A stretch of DNA of 64,000 bases from positions 372,001-436,000 of the forward strand of contig NZ_JAFMPW010000002.1 of the NCBI RefSeq assembly GCF_026126425.1. Reading direction: 5' to 3'. The notes beneath the pieces were generated by a model, which was not told the origin of the DNA, searched no databases, and worked only from the letters and a program-made list of their open reading frames with translations. Positions within the stretch are counted from its first letter, which is position 1, and each line of letters begins with the position of its first letter. Positions 26,047-34,557 of the stretch are shown piece by piece. This stretch comes from Muriicola sp. Z0-33 (GTDB lineage Bacteria; Bacteroidota; Bacteroidia; Flavobacteriales; Flavobacteriaceae). Both the position numbers and the translations under genes were made by a program.

Positions 26047-26592
26047 ATGGAAGATTTTGTTCTTGAACACAGAAATGAATTGTTATGGACAGGAATTTGT
26101 CTACTTACGCTATTGATCTTAAGATTTATAAGTTCAAAAACCATTAAGAAAGTAGGTAAGCTAAGCCATATAGTAGAGGCAAGGACTTTGCTGATCACCA
26201 AGTACGTATCCGTATTTTTTACCGCACTAGGGATTGGAATCTTAGGACTTATCTGGGGAATAGACTTCAGGAATCTCGGCTTGTTATTCTCATCGGTATT
26301 TGCAGTAATCGGGGTGGCGCTGTTCGCCAACTGGTCTATACTAAGCAATATAACCGCAGGGGTTATTCTATTTTTCTCATTTCCATTTAAAATTGGCGAC
26401 AGGATCAAGATTTGGGACAAGGAATTTGATTTTGAGGAAACATATATTATAGAGGATATAAAGGCCTTCCATGTTCATTTAAGAAAAAATAATGGTGAAC
26501 TACTCACCTACCCGAACAATCTGATGATTCAAAAAGCAGTGACCACAATTTTTAGCAAGGAAACTTCGGATGAGGGTAATGAAGAGCATTAG
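26047..26592 (+). CDS. Small MscS-type mechanosensitive ion channel protein
   Basis: The 181-aa inner-membrane protein has three hydrophobic helices (~13-27, ~48-70, ~80-115). The pore-lining TM3 and beta domain are recognised by FANWSILSNITAGVILFFSFPFKIGDRI and the following beta segment ending NGELLTYPNNLMI. It lacks the C-terminal alpha-beta cage of full MscS (286 aa in E. coli) and is a minimal member. It should open under membrane tension to release osmolytes. It is 4 nt downstream of the lipoprotein gene and probably closes this operon. Confidence 0.87.
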   Translation: MEDFVLEHRNELLWTGICLLTLLILRFISSKTIKKVGKLSHIVEARTLLITKYVSVFFTALGIGILGLIWGIDFRNLGLLFSSVFAVIGVALFANWSILSNITAGVILFFSFPFKIGDRIKIWDKEFDFEETYIIEDIKAFHVHLRKNNGELLTYPNNLMIQKAVTTIFSKETSDEGNEEH

Positions 26593-26639
26593 CATGTTAA
26601 AGAAACTGTAAAAGCGGTATTCTAAGCGGTGAATATTTC

Positions 26640-26647
26640 TATATTTG
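26640..26647 (+). promoter_or_regulatory. -7 box of the PIG-L/microprotein/symporter operon
   Basis: TATATTTG fits TAnnTTTG; no TTG is present at the ideal upstream distance. It lies 23 nt before the ATG at 26671 and inside a longer GTG-started frame (26629), which helps to fix the true start at 26671. Confidence 0.5.
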
Positions 26648-26670
26648 AGGACCGACAAAAGATCCATATT

Positions 26671-29202
26671 ATGCGCAATATTCTGGTATTCTTCATTGGA
26701 ATACTTATAGCGATTCTACCAGCCACTGCACAAGCTCCTAAAAAATTATCTTCATCTGAAGCGTTCCATGCACTCCAAAAACTGAATTTTCTTGGTTCTG
26801 CTCTGTACATCGCGGCGCATCCTGACGATGAAAATACCCGATTAATTTCCTACCTGTCTAATGATGTCAAGGCCAGAACTGGATATTTATCTATCACCAG
26901 AGGCGATGGAGGACAAAATTTAATTGGGCCGGAATTACGCGAATTGTTAGGCGTTTTGCGAACCCAGGAACTGTTGGCTGCCCGTAGAATTGACGGAGGG
27001 CAACAATTTTTTACCCGCGCTAATGATTTTGGATATTCCAAGCACCCTAAAGAAACACTTAAATTATGGGATAAGGCGTCTGTGCTAAGCGATGTGGTTT
27101 GGGTCATTAGAAATTTTAAACCCGATGTTATTATAAATAGATTTGATCACAGAACAGCAGGCAGCACTCACGGACATCATACGTCATCTGCTATTCTGAG
27201 TACTGAAGCTTTTGATCTTGCAGGCAATGCCACTATTTATCCGGAGCATTTGAGCAAAACAGCTACATGGCAACCCCGAAGGCTTTTTTTTAATACCTCC
27301 TGGTGGTTTTATGGTAGCAGAGAAAATTTTGAAAAAGCAGATAAATCAAATATGCTGAATTTTGACACCGGCGTATACTATCCGCTGAAAGGACTTTCTA
27401 ATAACGAAATTGCTTCTCTGGCCAGTAGCCAGCACCTCTGCCAGGGTTTTGGTCGACTTACAACAAGAGGTAGTGAAAAGGAATATATAGAACTTTTAAA
27501 AGGGGATCTTCCTCAAGATGAGAATAATATTTTTGATGGTATCGATACAAGTTGGTCCAGGGTTAAAGGCGGTGCTGCAGTAGGTGATATTTTATATGCG
27601 GTGGCAGATAATTTCAATTTTTCTGATCCCTCACAACACCTTCCTGAACTGCTATCGGCTTATACGCTCATACAAAAAATAGAGGATCCGCATTGGAGAC
27701 TAATAAAGACCGGGGAAATTGAAGATTTAATTACTGCTGTGACCGGGCTCTATTTAGAAGCTTCGGCCGATTTTGCTTATTCCAATCCGGGAAATAGCAT
27801 AATAGTAAATCTCGAGGCACTTAACAGAAGTAATGCCCAAATTACACTCAAGTCGGTAAAAGTAGGTAACAGTATGGCCAGTGAAAAAGAAATAGCCCTG
27901 GCGCATAACACCAAAAAGAATTTGGAAATAGAAATGCTGATCCCAGAGGACGCTGAATACAGCAGTCCGTATTGGTTGGCCGAAAAAGGGAGTCTTGGGA
28001 TGTATAAAGTTGATAATCCTGATATAATAGGAAGCCCTGAGACCGCTCGTAAGTTTTTCGCCACCTTCGAACTAGAGATCAACGGTACCCCATTACATCT
28101 TAAAAAAGCAGTAATTCGCAGGTATTCCAGACCAGATAAAGGGGAGCTTTACCAGCCTTTCGAAGTTTTACCGGAAGCTTCTTCAAGGATAGAAGACAAG
28201 GTGATTATTTTCTCGGACTCCAGCCCAAAACAGATTCCTGTTACCATAAAAGCCTTGAAAGACAATCTTAAAGGAGAGGTACAATTGTGTTTTTCAGAAG
28301 GATGGAAGGTAGATAAAGAAGTAATTCCTTTTGAAATCATCAATAAAGGGGAAGAGAAGACATTAATTTTTACCCTGACTCCACCAGAAAAAGAAGATGA
28401 AAATTATATTTCGCCTATTGTAAAAATAGATGGCAAGGAACTGACAAAAGAATTAATAAGTATTGCTTATGATCATATTCCTACCCAGTCTGTGCTGTTA
28501 CCCTCTGAAGCAAAGGTGGTAAGATTGAATATTCAAAAAGCAGGTGAGCATATCGGTTATATAGCTGGCGCAGGAGATAAAGTGCCAGAAAGCCTTGAAC
28601 AGATTGGTTATATTGTTCATACTATTAGCCCCTCAGATATTCAGGAGGGCAGCCTGGATAAATACGATGCTGTGGTGATGGGCATAAGGGCATATAATGT
28701 ATTACCCGAACTTAAATTTAAACAAGATCTCTTGTTTAAATATGTACATCAGGGTGGTAACCTGATAGTACAATATAATACTGCTGGCAGGTGGGACAGG
28801 GCCTATGAAAATATTGCTCCATTTCCGCTTAAATTGTCAAGAGACAGGGTGACCAACGAGAATTCCCCTGTTGAAATAATTGCCAAAGACCATGCGCTGG
28901 TTAACTTTCCTAACCCTATCGAGCCCAAGGATTTTGAAGGATGGGTACAGGAAAGAGGATTGTATTTCCCTAGTGAATGGGATCCAAATTTTACTCCTAT
29001 CCTGTCTATGAATGATGAAGACGAAACGGCTACAAAAGGGAGTCTTTTAGTGAGCCCTTATGGCAAAGGTCATTACATCTATACCGGACTTAGTTTTTTC
29101 CGGGAACTTCCGGCCGGAGTGTCAGGAGCTTATAAGATATTTGCCAACATGTTATCCATAGGAAAGGATAAGGTGGATTCGGAAAACGACATAAAAGGAT
29201 AA
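26671..29202 (+). CDS. Exported PIG-L (LmbE) family deacetylase with C-terminal GATase-like domain
   Basis: The 843-aa product has a Sec signal peptide (ILVFFIGILIAILPATAQA). The N-terminal PIG-L domain shows the zinc motif YIAAHPDDENTR (~48-57) and the second ligand region NRFDHRTAGSTHGHHTSS, so it should deacetylate an N-acetyl sugar or similar amide outside the cytoplasm. The middle (~380-640) is beta-rich. Residues ~640-830 look like a class I glutamine-amidotransferase/ThuA-like flavodoxin fold (YDAVVMGIRAYNVLPEL, then GGNLIVQYNTAGRW). It is followed after 1 nt by a 33-codon membrane microprotein and then a sodium symporter, suggesting that the deacetylated product is imported. It differs from cytoplasmic BshB1 in size and location. 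Confidence 0.85.
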   Translation: MRNILVFFIGILIAILPATAQAPKKLSSSEAFHALQKLNFLGSALYIAAHPDDENTRLISYLSNDVKARTGYLSITRGDGGQNLIGPELRELLGVLRTQELLAARRIDGGQQFFTRANDFGYSKHPKETLKLWDKASVLSDVVWVIRNFKPDVIINRFDHRTAGSTHGHHTSSAILSTEAFDLAGNATIYPEHLSKTATWQPRRLFFNTSWWFYGSRENFEKADKSNMLNFDTGVYYPLKGLSNNEIASLASSQHLCQGFGRLTTRGSEKEYIELLKGDLPQDENNIFDGIDTSWSRVKGGAAVGDILYAVADNFNFSDPSQHLPELLSAYTLIQKIEDPHWRLIKTGEIEDLITAVTGLYLEASADFAYSNPGNSIIVNLEALNRSNAQITLKSVKVGNSMASEKEIALAHNTKKNLEIEMLIPEDAEYSSPYWLAEKGSLGMYKVDNPDIIGSPETARKFFATFELEINGTPLHLKKAVIRRYSRPDKGELYQPFEVLPEASSRIEDKVIIFSDSSPKQIPVTIKALKDNLKGEVQLCFSEGWKVDKEVIPFEIINKGEEKTLIFTLTPPEKEDENYISPIVKIDGKELTKELISIAYDHIPTQSVLLPSEAKVVRLNIQKAGEHIGYIAGAGDKVPESLEQIGYIVHTISPSDIQEGSLDKYDAVVMGIRAYNVLPELKFKQDLLFKYVHQGGNLIVQYNTAGRWDRAYENIAPFPLKLSRDRVTNENSPVEIIAKDHALVNFPNPIEPKDFEGWVQERGLYFPSEWDPNFTPILSMNDEDETATKGSLLVSPYGKGHYIYTGLSFFRELPAGVSGAYKIFANMLSIGKDKVDSENDIKG

Positions 29203-29203
29203 T

Positions 29204-29305
29204 ATGCGAAGTAAGTTAGTTTGGAAAAAAGAGTACAGTCTGGTACTCATCCTCAATTTCATTTACATTCTTGTTTTTTACTACATAATGATCTCAAACG
29301 CTTAG
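29204..29305 (+). CDS. 33-aa single-helix membrane microprotein between deacetylase and symporter
   Basis: ATG to TAG encodes 33 residues: a basic N-terminus (MRSKLVWKKEYS), then one hydrophobic helix (LVLILNFIYILVFYYIM, ~13-29) and a short polar tail. It fills the 104-nt interval between the two large genes almost exactly, with 1 nt on each side, in the same direction. This tight packing and the clean positive-inside transmembrane pattern argue that it is translated. By analogy with small subunits of some sodium symporters it may be an accessory subunit of the downstream transporter; this is inference. No named family is recognised. Confidence 0.7.
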   Translation: MRSKLVWKKEYSLVLILNFIYILVFYYIMISNA

Positions 29306-29306
29306 C

Positions 29307-31013
29307 ATGGGGAATCTGGACTGGATCATACTTTCGAGTACACTGCTTTTTATTGTTGCCTATGGGGTATGGAAAACTAAAGGCAGCAAGGACGTAGATG
29401 ATTATGTCCTTGGAGGAAACAAGACCAAATGGTGGACTATAGGGCTCTCAGTAATGGCTACCCAGGCCAGTGCAATAACTTTTTTATCTACTCCCGGACA
29501 GGCCTTTCACGATGGTATGGGCTTTGTACAGTTTTATTTTGGCTTGCCCCTGGCCATGATTATTATATGCCTGGTTTTTGTACCTATTTATCACAAACTA
29601 AAGGTATATACGGCATATGAGTTTTTAGAAAACAGATTCGACCTAAAGACGAGATCTCTGGCTGCAGTTTTATTTTTAGTCCAGCGTGGCCTGGCTGCAG
29701 GAATTACCATTTATGCTCCTTCAATCATCTTGTCGGCAGTACTGGGATGGGACCTGAAAACGCTCAACATAATTCTTGGGACTCTGGTCATCATCTACAC
29801 TGTTTCCGGTGGCACCAAGGCTGTAAATGTTACCCAAAAACAACAGATGTTCATCATAATGACAGGAATGTTTATCGCATTCTTCTTTATCCTGGGCTAT
29901 CTTCCGGCCGATATCAATTTTAGCAAAGCCCTTAAAATTGCAGGGGCCAGCGATAAATTAAATATCATCGATTTTGAGTTTAACACCACAAGCAGGTATA
30001 CCCTATGGAGTGGCCTGACTGGCGGAATGTTTTTGGCGCTAGCCTATTTTGGAACAGATCAAAGCCAGGTGCAGCGCTACCTTTCGGGTAAATCTGTAAG
30101 AGAAAGTCAGTTAGGTCTTATTTTTAACGGACTGCTGAAAATACCCATGCAATTCTTTATCCTTTTAGTTGGGGTTATGGTCTTTGTTTTCTATCAATAC
30201 AACCCCTCCCCTCTCAATTTCAATCCCGTAGCATCCGAAGCAGTTTTAGCATCAGAATTTGCAGAAGATTACAAAATTCTGGAGCAAGACCATAGAGAAC
30301 TCGAAGTAGAAAAGAAAATTGCACAGGATAGGTTTTCGGCAGCTTTAGAACTAAAGGAATATACTGCCACTATGGAGGCCAAGCAACAAATAATTTCCAT
30401 TAACGAAAGAGAAAGGGCCAAAAGGGAAACCGCAAAAACGCTTATTTCAATGGCAGACGATTCCGTTGAGACCAATGATAAAGACTTCGTGTTTATCCAT
30501 TTTATTCTGAATCATCTTCCAAAGGGGTTAATTGGCTTACTTCTGGCGGTGATATTATCGGCAGCAATGTCTTCCACCGCCTCCGAACTCAATGCCCTTG
30601 GCACCATTAGTGCTCTAGATCTTTATAAAAGAAATAAAAAAGGAGATTATGACGAAAAACATTACGTTACGGTTTCCAAGGGGTTTACACTGCTATGGGG
30701 CATTATCGCTATCATCATAGCTTGTGTGGCGAGCCTATTTGACAACCTTATTCAACTCGTAAATATTATAGGTTCTATATTTTATGGCAATGTACTGGGC
30801 ATCTTTCTGATGGCCTTCTTTTTTAAATTTATTCGTGGTAATTCGGTATTTGTTGCAGCCATCATAACACAAATAATTGTAATTGTAGGCTATAGTCTCG
30901 ATTGGATGTCTTACCTCTGGCTCAACGCTTTTGGATGTGGCCTTGTTATATTCCTGGCTTGCCTTATTGAAGTCTTCGACAGAACATTGAATAATCCAGA
31001 ATTGAAAGCATAA
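29307..31013 (+). CDS. Sodium:solute symporter (SSS family)
   Basis: The 568-aa inner-membrane protein has about thirteen helices. SSS features include the N-terminal VDDYVLGGNKTKWWTIGLSV segment, the conserved LGWDLKTLNIILGTLVIIYTVSGGTKAV region, and LSAAMSSTASELNALGTISALD with the Na2-site Ser/Thr. An unusual hydrophilic insert (~315-392), rich in Glu and Lys and probably coiled-coil, lies between two central helices. It should import a solute with Na+. The operon links it to the exported PIG-L deacetylase, so the substrate is probably an amino sugar or related product; this is inferred. Confidence 0.9.
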   Translation: MGNLDWIILSSTLLFIVAYGVWKTKGSKDVDDYVLGGNKTKWWTIGLSVMATQASAITFLSTPGQAFHDGMGFVQFYFGLPLAMIIICLVFVPIYHKLKVYTAYEFLENRFDLKTRSLAAVLFLVQRGLAAGITIYAPSIILSAVLGWDLKTLNIILGTLVIIYTVSGGTKAVNVTQKQQMFIIMTGMFIAFFFILGYLPADINFSKALKIAGASDKLNIIDFEFNTTSRYTLWSGLTGGMFLALAYFGTDQSQVQRYLSGKSVRESQLGLIFNGLLKIPMQFFILLVGVMVFVFYQYNPSPLNFNPVASEAVLASEFAEDYKILEQDHRELEVEKKIAQDRFSAALELKEYTATMEAKQQIISINERERAKRETAKTLISMADDSVETNDKDFVFIHFILNHLPKGLIGLLLAVILSAAMSSTASELNALGTISALDLYKRNKKGDYDEKHYVTVSKGFTLLWGIIAIIIACVASLFDNLIQLVNIIGSIFYGNVLGIFLMAFFFKFIRGNSVFVAAIITQIIVIVGYSLDWMSYLWLNAFGCGLVIFLACLIEVFDRTLNNPELKA

Positions 31014-31016
31014 AAA

Positions 31017-31040
31017 AATCCCGGCGAATTCGCCGGGATT
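31017..31040. terminator. Bidirectional palindromic terminator between convergent genes
   Basis: A 24-bp perfect palindrome centred on GAATTC (AATCCCGGCGAA arms) sits between the symporter and the convergent DUF2911 gene. Seven A residues on its left become a T tract on the minus strand, so it is strongest for the DUF2911 transcript, and may also stop the symporter operon. Confidence 0.85.
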
Positions 31041-31068
31041 ATTCCAATTAAAAGCAAGAGAATCTCTT

Positions 31069-31911
31069 CTACATTGCTCCCCATTCTTTTAGGGAATCTT
31101 TGTTCATTTTAACGTAATCTGCATTACCTGCTGCTTCTGCAACTTGCAAAGATCTTTTGGCCGCCTTAATAGCTCCTGCCTTGTCTCCCATTTTAGCATA
31201 AATAAGAGATTGCTGTCTCATTACCCAGAAAGCCTTGTCGTTCATACTAACAGCCTTGTCTATCCATTCTTTGGCCTTTCCAAGGTCTTTCCCTTCTTCG
31301 AAATAATATGAAGCCGCCGCGAAATAGTCGTTTCCAGATGGTCCGGACATTACGCTTTCAATACTCTTTACAGCTTTATCAGAAGTAGGTACCGTAAATG
31401 GCACCCCTACATAGGTTTTCTCCCATAACATGCCTAAAGTAGCACCATTGTTATTTAAGTCATCTATGGTCATTGTAAACGTCTGAACATCCATGGGCAT
31501 AGAATAAACTTCTGCTGTAGTTTTAGCAGCTACCTTACTTTCATCCCAATCTTGTGGAGTTCCCCCACCACTGGCGTCTGTATAGAAGATGACTTCCCAG
31601 GAAGCCGCACCAGGCTTTGTGAAAATGGCATAAGTCCCGGCTTTAACAGTTTGTTCCCCTATTTTCACGTCATCACCAAAAGTGATTTTGGTTCTTGCAT
31701 TAGCCCCTGTTCTCCATAATTTGTCATAGGGTACAAGGTTCCCAAAAATGGTTCTGCCTCTCATAGAAGGTCTGGAGTATTCCACGGTAACGTTTGTAAG
31801 CCCCACAACCTGCTTAATTTTTGCAGCCGGACTGGGAGCGGGTGTTGAAATTTGTCCCTGTACTGCAAATGATACTAATGCCGCACAGAATAAAAGAGTT
31901 AATTTCTTCAT
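31069..31911 (-). CDS. DUF2911 family exported protein with C-terminal TPR-like helices
   Basis: The 280-aa product has a signal peptide (MKKLTLLFCAALVSFAVQGQ). The DUF2911 domain (~28-180) is marked by VEYSRPSMRGRTIFGNLVPYDKLWRTGANA and GTYAIFTKP. The last ~90 residues form two or three TPR-like helical pairs (AKEWIDKAVSMNDKAFWVMRQQ). DUF2911 proteins are abundant in Bacteroidota and have no established function; they are predicted to be periplasmic or secreted. A TAGTTTTG -7 box (31937-31944, minus strand) is 26 nt upstream of the start. Confidence 0.88.
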   Translation of the reverse strand: MKKLTLLFCAALVSFAVQGQISTPAPSPAAKIKQVVGLTNVTVEYSRPSMRGRTIFGNLVPYDKLWRTGANARTKITFGDDVKIGEQTVKAGTYAIFTKPGAASWEVIFYTDASGGGTPQDWDESKVAAKTTAEVYSMPMDVQTFTMTIDDLNNNGATLGMLWEKTYVGVPFTVPTSDKAVKSIESVMSGPSGNDYFAAASYYFEEGKDLGKAKEWIDKAVSMNDKAFWVMRQQSLIYAKMGDKAGAIKAAKRSLQVAEAAGNADYVKMNKDSLKEWGAM

Positions 31912-32005
31912 TATTTAATGGTTTTTATAGTTCTCACAAAACTAGTCATATTGCCTGCTTAGAATTGTTAACAAATCCCTAAATAAGAGGTAAAGACGGA
32001 TAAAC

Positions 32006-33172
32006 TTATTTCAATATAAACGGCTTGGCTATAGTGCGTCCCTGAAGATAGAAGGTAAGGTAGTATACGGCAGACCTGAATATAGATAAATCTATAGTAT
32101 TAGAAACTATGTCATTGGCATGTGTATGGTGTATTCTACGGCCGGTGACATCAAAAATTGCCCTTCCAAACAGTTCAACATCCACATTTAAACTATACTG
32201 CAGTTCTTTGGAATTTGGTGCTATAAAAATAATCAGTTCCTCCCCATCTTCACCATTAACCGGAGGATCTACAGGAGGGGGTTCTTCAGGGTTCTCTTCT
32301 CCTATAACATCGTCATTAGTGTTGAAACTGAATATCCCGGCATCTAAAGTAATAGGGGGATTATCATTTGTAAAACGCTCAGAAGTAAGATAATAAGTAT
32401 TCTCATCCGAATATGCGATGCTCTCTATCTGGGCAAACCCGACAGATAATGGAATTTTCTCTGCTGTAGAACTAAAACTGAACTCATCGGTCAGTTCATC
32501 CTGTCTTATTAGAAAAGGTTGAAGTTGCTGACTGTAACCCACTAAGAATAACACACCGGATAATACATTGTAAGTAGCTCCGGTAATCAGCCCATCACTA
32601 ATATATCCACCTACATTAACCGCCTGATAGGTACCCGGAGTCTTAGGAAGGGAATAGGCATTAGTACCATTGCTCTGCCATTGCTTTGTAAATATTATGA
32701 ATTCATTTTCCAGAGCTATAAATGCCTCGGCATCCCAATCACTAAGTTCGTTTCCGTCAAAATCTATTTGGTCCTCATAACTAAAATCTATCCGGTCTGC
32801 CATTACCGTATCGGAAGCAATATAATCCGATTTAGCAATTCTATAAATTGCCAGGTCTTCTCTTCCACCCAGATTGTTGCCAAAATCTCCAATATAGATG
32901 TAGTCTTCATCCTGTGTAAGATCTTCCCAATCCGCATTATCTGCATTGACAACAGTGACAGTACGTGAAATATTAAAATTCACAGTATCCAATTCATACA
33001 AAAAAGCAGAATTACCTGAGTCGTTATGGGTAATTAGCTTGTCGTTAAAGAAGATAAGTCCGGAAGTCTCGGAAATTGCCCCAGGGAGTACTCCTATGTT
33101 AGCTACATCGGCCTGCCCCAACAAAGGATTAACAATTAAAAACAGAAAAATACAAGTGATTCTGGTAATCAT
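32006..33172 (-). CDS. Secreted beta-propeller-like protein with T9SS type A sorting domain
   Basis: The 388-aa product has a signal peptide (ITCIFLFLIVNPLLGQ). A ~270-residue propeller-like domain follows, with LYELDTVNFNISRTVTVVNADNADWEDLT and YIYIGDFGNN motifs, resembling the SdiA-regulated or esterase-like propeller group. After a Glu/Pro linker (GEENPEEPPPVDPP) the last ~75 residues form a T9SS type A sorting domain (FGRAIFDVTGRRIHHTH, then PFILK at the end). It should therefore be exported by T9SS and released or anchored at the cell surface. The ligand is unknown. Confidence 0.82.
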   Translation of the reverse strand: MITRITCIFLFLIVNPLLGQADVANIGVLPGAISETSGLIFFNDKLITHNDSGNSAFLYELDTVNFNISRTVTVVNADNADWEDLTQDEDYIYIGDFGNNLGGREDLAIYRIAKSDYIASDTVMADRIDFSYEDQIDFDGNELSDWDAEAFIALENEFIIFTKQWQSNGTNAYSLPKTPGTYQAVNVGGYISDGLITGATYNVLSGVLFLVGYSQQLQPFLIRQDELTDEFSFSSTAEKIPLSVGFAQIESIAYSDENTYYLTSERFTNDNPPITLDAGIFSFNTNDDVIGEENPEEPPPVDPPVNGEDGEELIIFIAPNSKELQYSLNVDVELFGRAIFDVTGRRIHHTHANDIVSNTIDLSIFRSAVYYLTFYLQGRTIAKPFILK

Positions 33173-33364
33173 AGCAATATTTCACCCGACAAAATACAAA
33201 AATGTCCCATCCGGCACTAAAATATTAGATGAATGTCGAAACAGACGGGGTACAGACTACTATCCGCGTCAATATTTTCATCAGAAATTTCAAAATTTTA
33301 AGTTTTGTTTAATCTTTTATTTTTTTAATTAAACATTATTGTCTGTATTTTTACATTTTTATCT

Positions 33365-33862
33365 ATGAAACTATATCAGCTACACGCGTTCCAATCTTTG
33401 CCAATTTCTCAGGAAGTGGCCTGGGATTTTTTATCTAATCCCGCCAATTTAAAAACCATTACCCCAGATAATATGGGCTTCAACATATTATCCGGAGAAG
33501 ATCGTGCTATGTTCCCCGGTCAGATCATAGCATACAAGGTTTCCCCCTTCTCCGGATATACTACCAAATGGGTTACGGAAATCACCCATGTTAAAGAAGG
33601 CTCTTATTTTGTTGATGAACAAAGATTTGGCCCATATGCCTTATGGCACCATAAGCATTTCATCAAAAAAGTTGAAGGTGGGGTTCAGATGGAGGATATT
33701 ATAGATTATAAAATTCCATTTGGGATTTTAGGTCAAATAATGCATCCCCTTGTTGTAAAAAAACAGTTGCTCAAAATTTTCCGATACCGAGAGCAGAAAT
33801 TAATCGAACTTTTTGGAAGTATCCCTAATGCTGAGGGAAAATTGACCTTTAAAACCATTTGA
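33365..33862 (+). CDS. SRPBCC family ligand-binding protein
   Basis: The 165-aa cytoplasmic protein has the START/Bet v1-like fold pattern (QEVAWDFLSNPANLKTITPDNMGFNIL at the N-terminus, FVDEQRFGPYALWHHKHFIKKVEGGVQMEDIIDYKIPFG in the middle). Such proteins bind hydrophobic ligands. It is 1 nt before the SDR gene, itself 1 nt before the photolyase, so the three form one operon, an arrangement often seen near photolyase/cryptochrome genes in Flavobacteriia. The ligand is unknown. Confidence 0.85.
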   Translation: MKLYQLHAFQSLPISQEVAWDFLSNPANLKTITPDNMGFNILSGEDRAMFPGQIIAYKVSPFSGYTTKWVTEITHVKEGSYFVDEQRFGPYALWHHKHFIKKVEGGVQMEDIIDYKIPFGILGQIMHPLVVKKQLLKIFRYREQKLIELFGSIPNAEGKLTFKTI

Positions 33863-33863
33863 A

Positions 33864-34556
33864 ATGAAGAAGAACATAATAATGATAGGAGGTTCAAGGG
33901 GGATTGGACAGGCTATTTTACAACAAATTCATCAGGATAATAATGTATATGTCGCTTCCCGAACAGATGATAATCTTAAGCTTCCCAATACGACACATAT
34001 CCCTTTTGATGCTTTATCCGATAAGCTTAACCTGTCCTTATTGCCCGAGGAAATTCACGGGTTTGTGTATTGTCCGGGCTCCATAAGCCTAAAACCTTTT
34101 AAAATGCTCAATTCTGATGATTTTGAGGCGGATATGCAGATTAATTTCATTAGTCTTGTAAAAGTTGTAAATGACATTATGCCAAGAATGACAGCAGCTT
34201 CGAGCATGGTCTTCTTTAGTACCGTTGCTGTTGGTACCGGCATGCCTTATCATACAAGCGTTGCAGCCTCCAAAGGTGCTGTGGAAGGATTTACAAAAGC
34301 CCTTGCCGCAGAATATGCCCCCAGGATCAGGGTTAATGCTATAGCGCCCTCCCTGGTAGATACTGATTTGGCGGGTCGGCTATTGAATAATGACAAAAAG
34401 AGAGCGTTAATGGCAGAGCGGCATCCGTTAAAAAGAGTGGGGACTGCAGAAGATATTGCTAATGCCGCGGTATACTTGCTCAGCTCAAAGAGCAGTTGGA
34501 TGACCGGGCAAATATTCTCTGTTGACGGTGGCATCTCTAGTCTTAAGTCGAACTAA
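33864..34556 (+). CDS. Short-chain dehydrogenase/reductase family protein lacking the catalytic Tyr
   Basis: The 230-aa Rossmann-fold protein has a cofactor-binding GGSRGIGQAI (9-18) and an SDR-type C-terminus (NDKKRALMAERHPLKRVGTAEDIANAAVYLLSS). The catalytic Ser119 is present (VFFSTVAVG). The active-site Tyr of YxxxK is replaced: the Lys137 motif reads SVAASKGA with Val133 four residues upstream. The nearest Tyr is Tyr129. It may use a different mechanism, or be a non-catalytic NAD(P)-binding partner. It is co-transcribed with the SRPBCC and photolyase genes, with 1-nt spacers. Confidence 0.85.
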   Translation: MKKNIIMIGGSRGIGQAILQQIHQDNNVYVASRTDDNLKLPNTTHIPFDALSDKLNLSLLPEEIHGFVYCPGSISLKPFKMLNSDDFEADMQINFISLVKVVNDIMPRMTAASSMVFFSTVAVGTGMPYHTSVAASKGAVEGFTKALAAEYAPRIRVNAIAPSLVDTDLAGRLLNNDKKRALMAERHPLKRVGTAEDIANAAVYLLSSKSSWMTGQIFSVDGGISSLKSN

Positions 34557-34557
34557 A

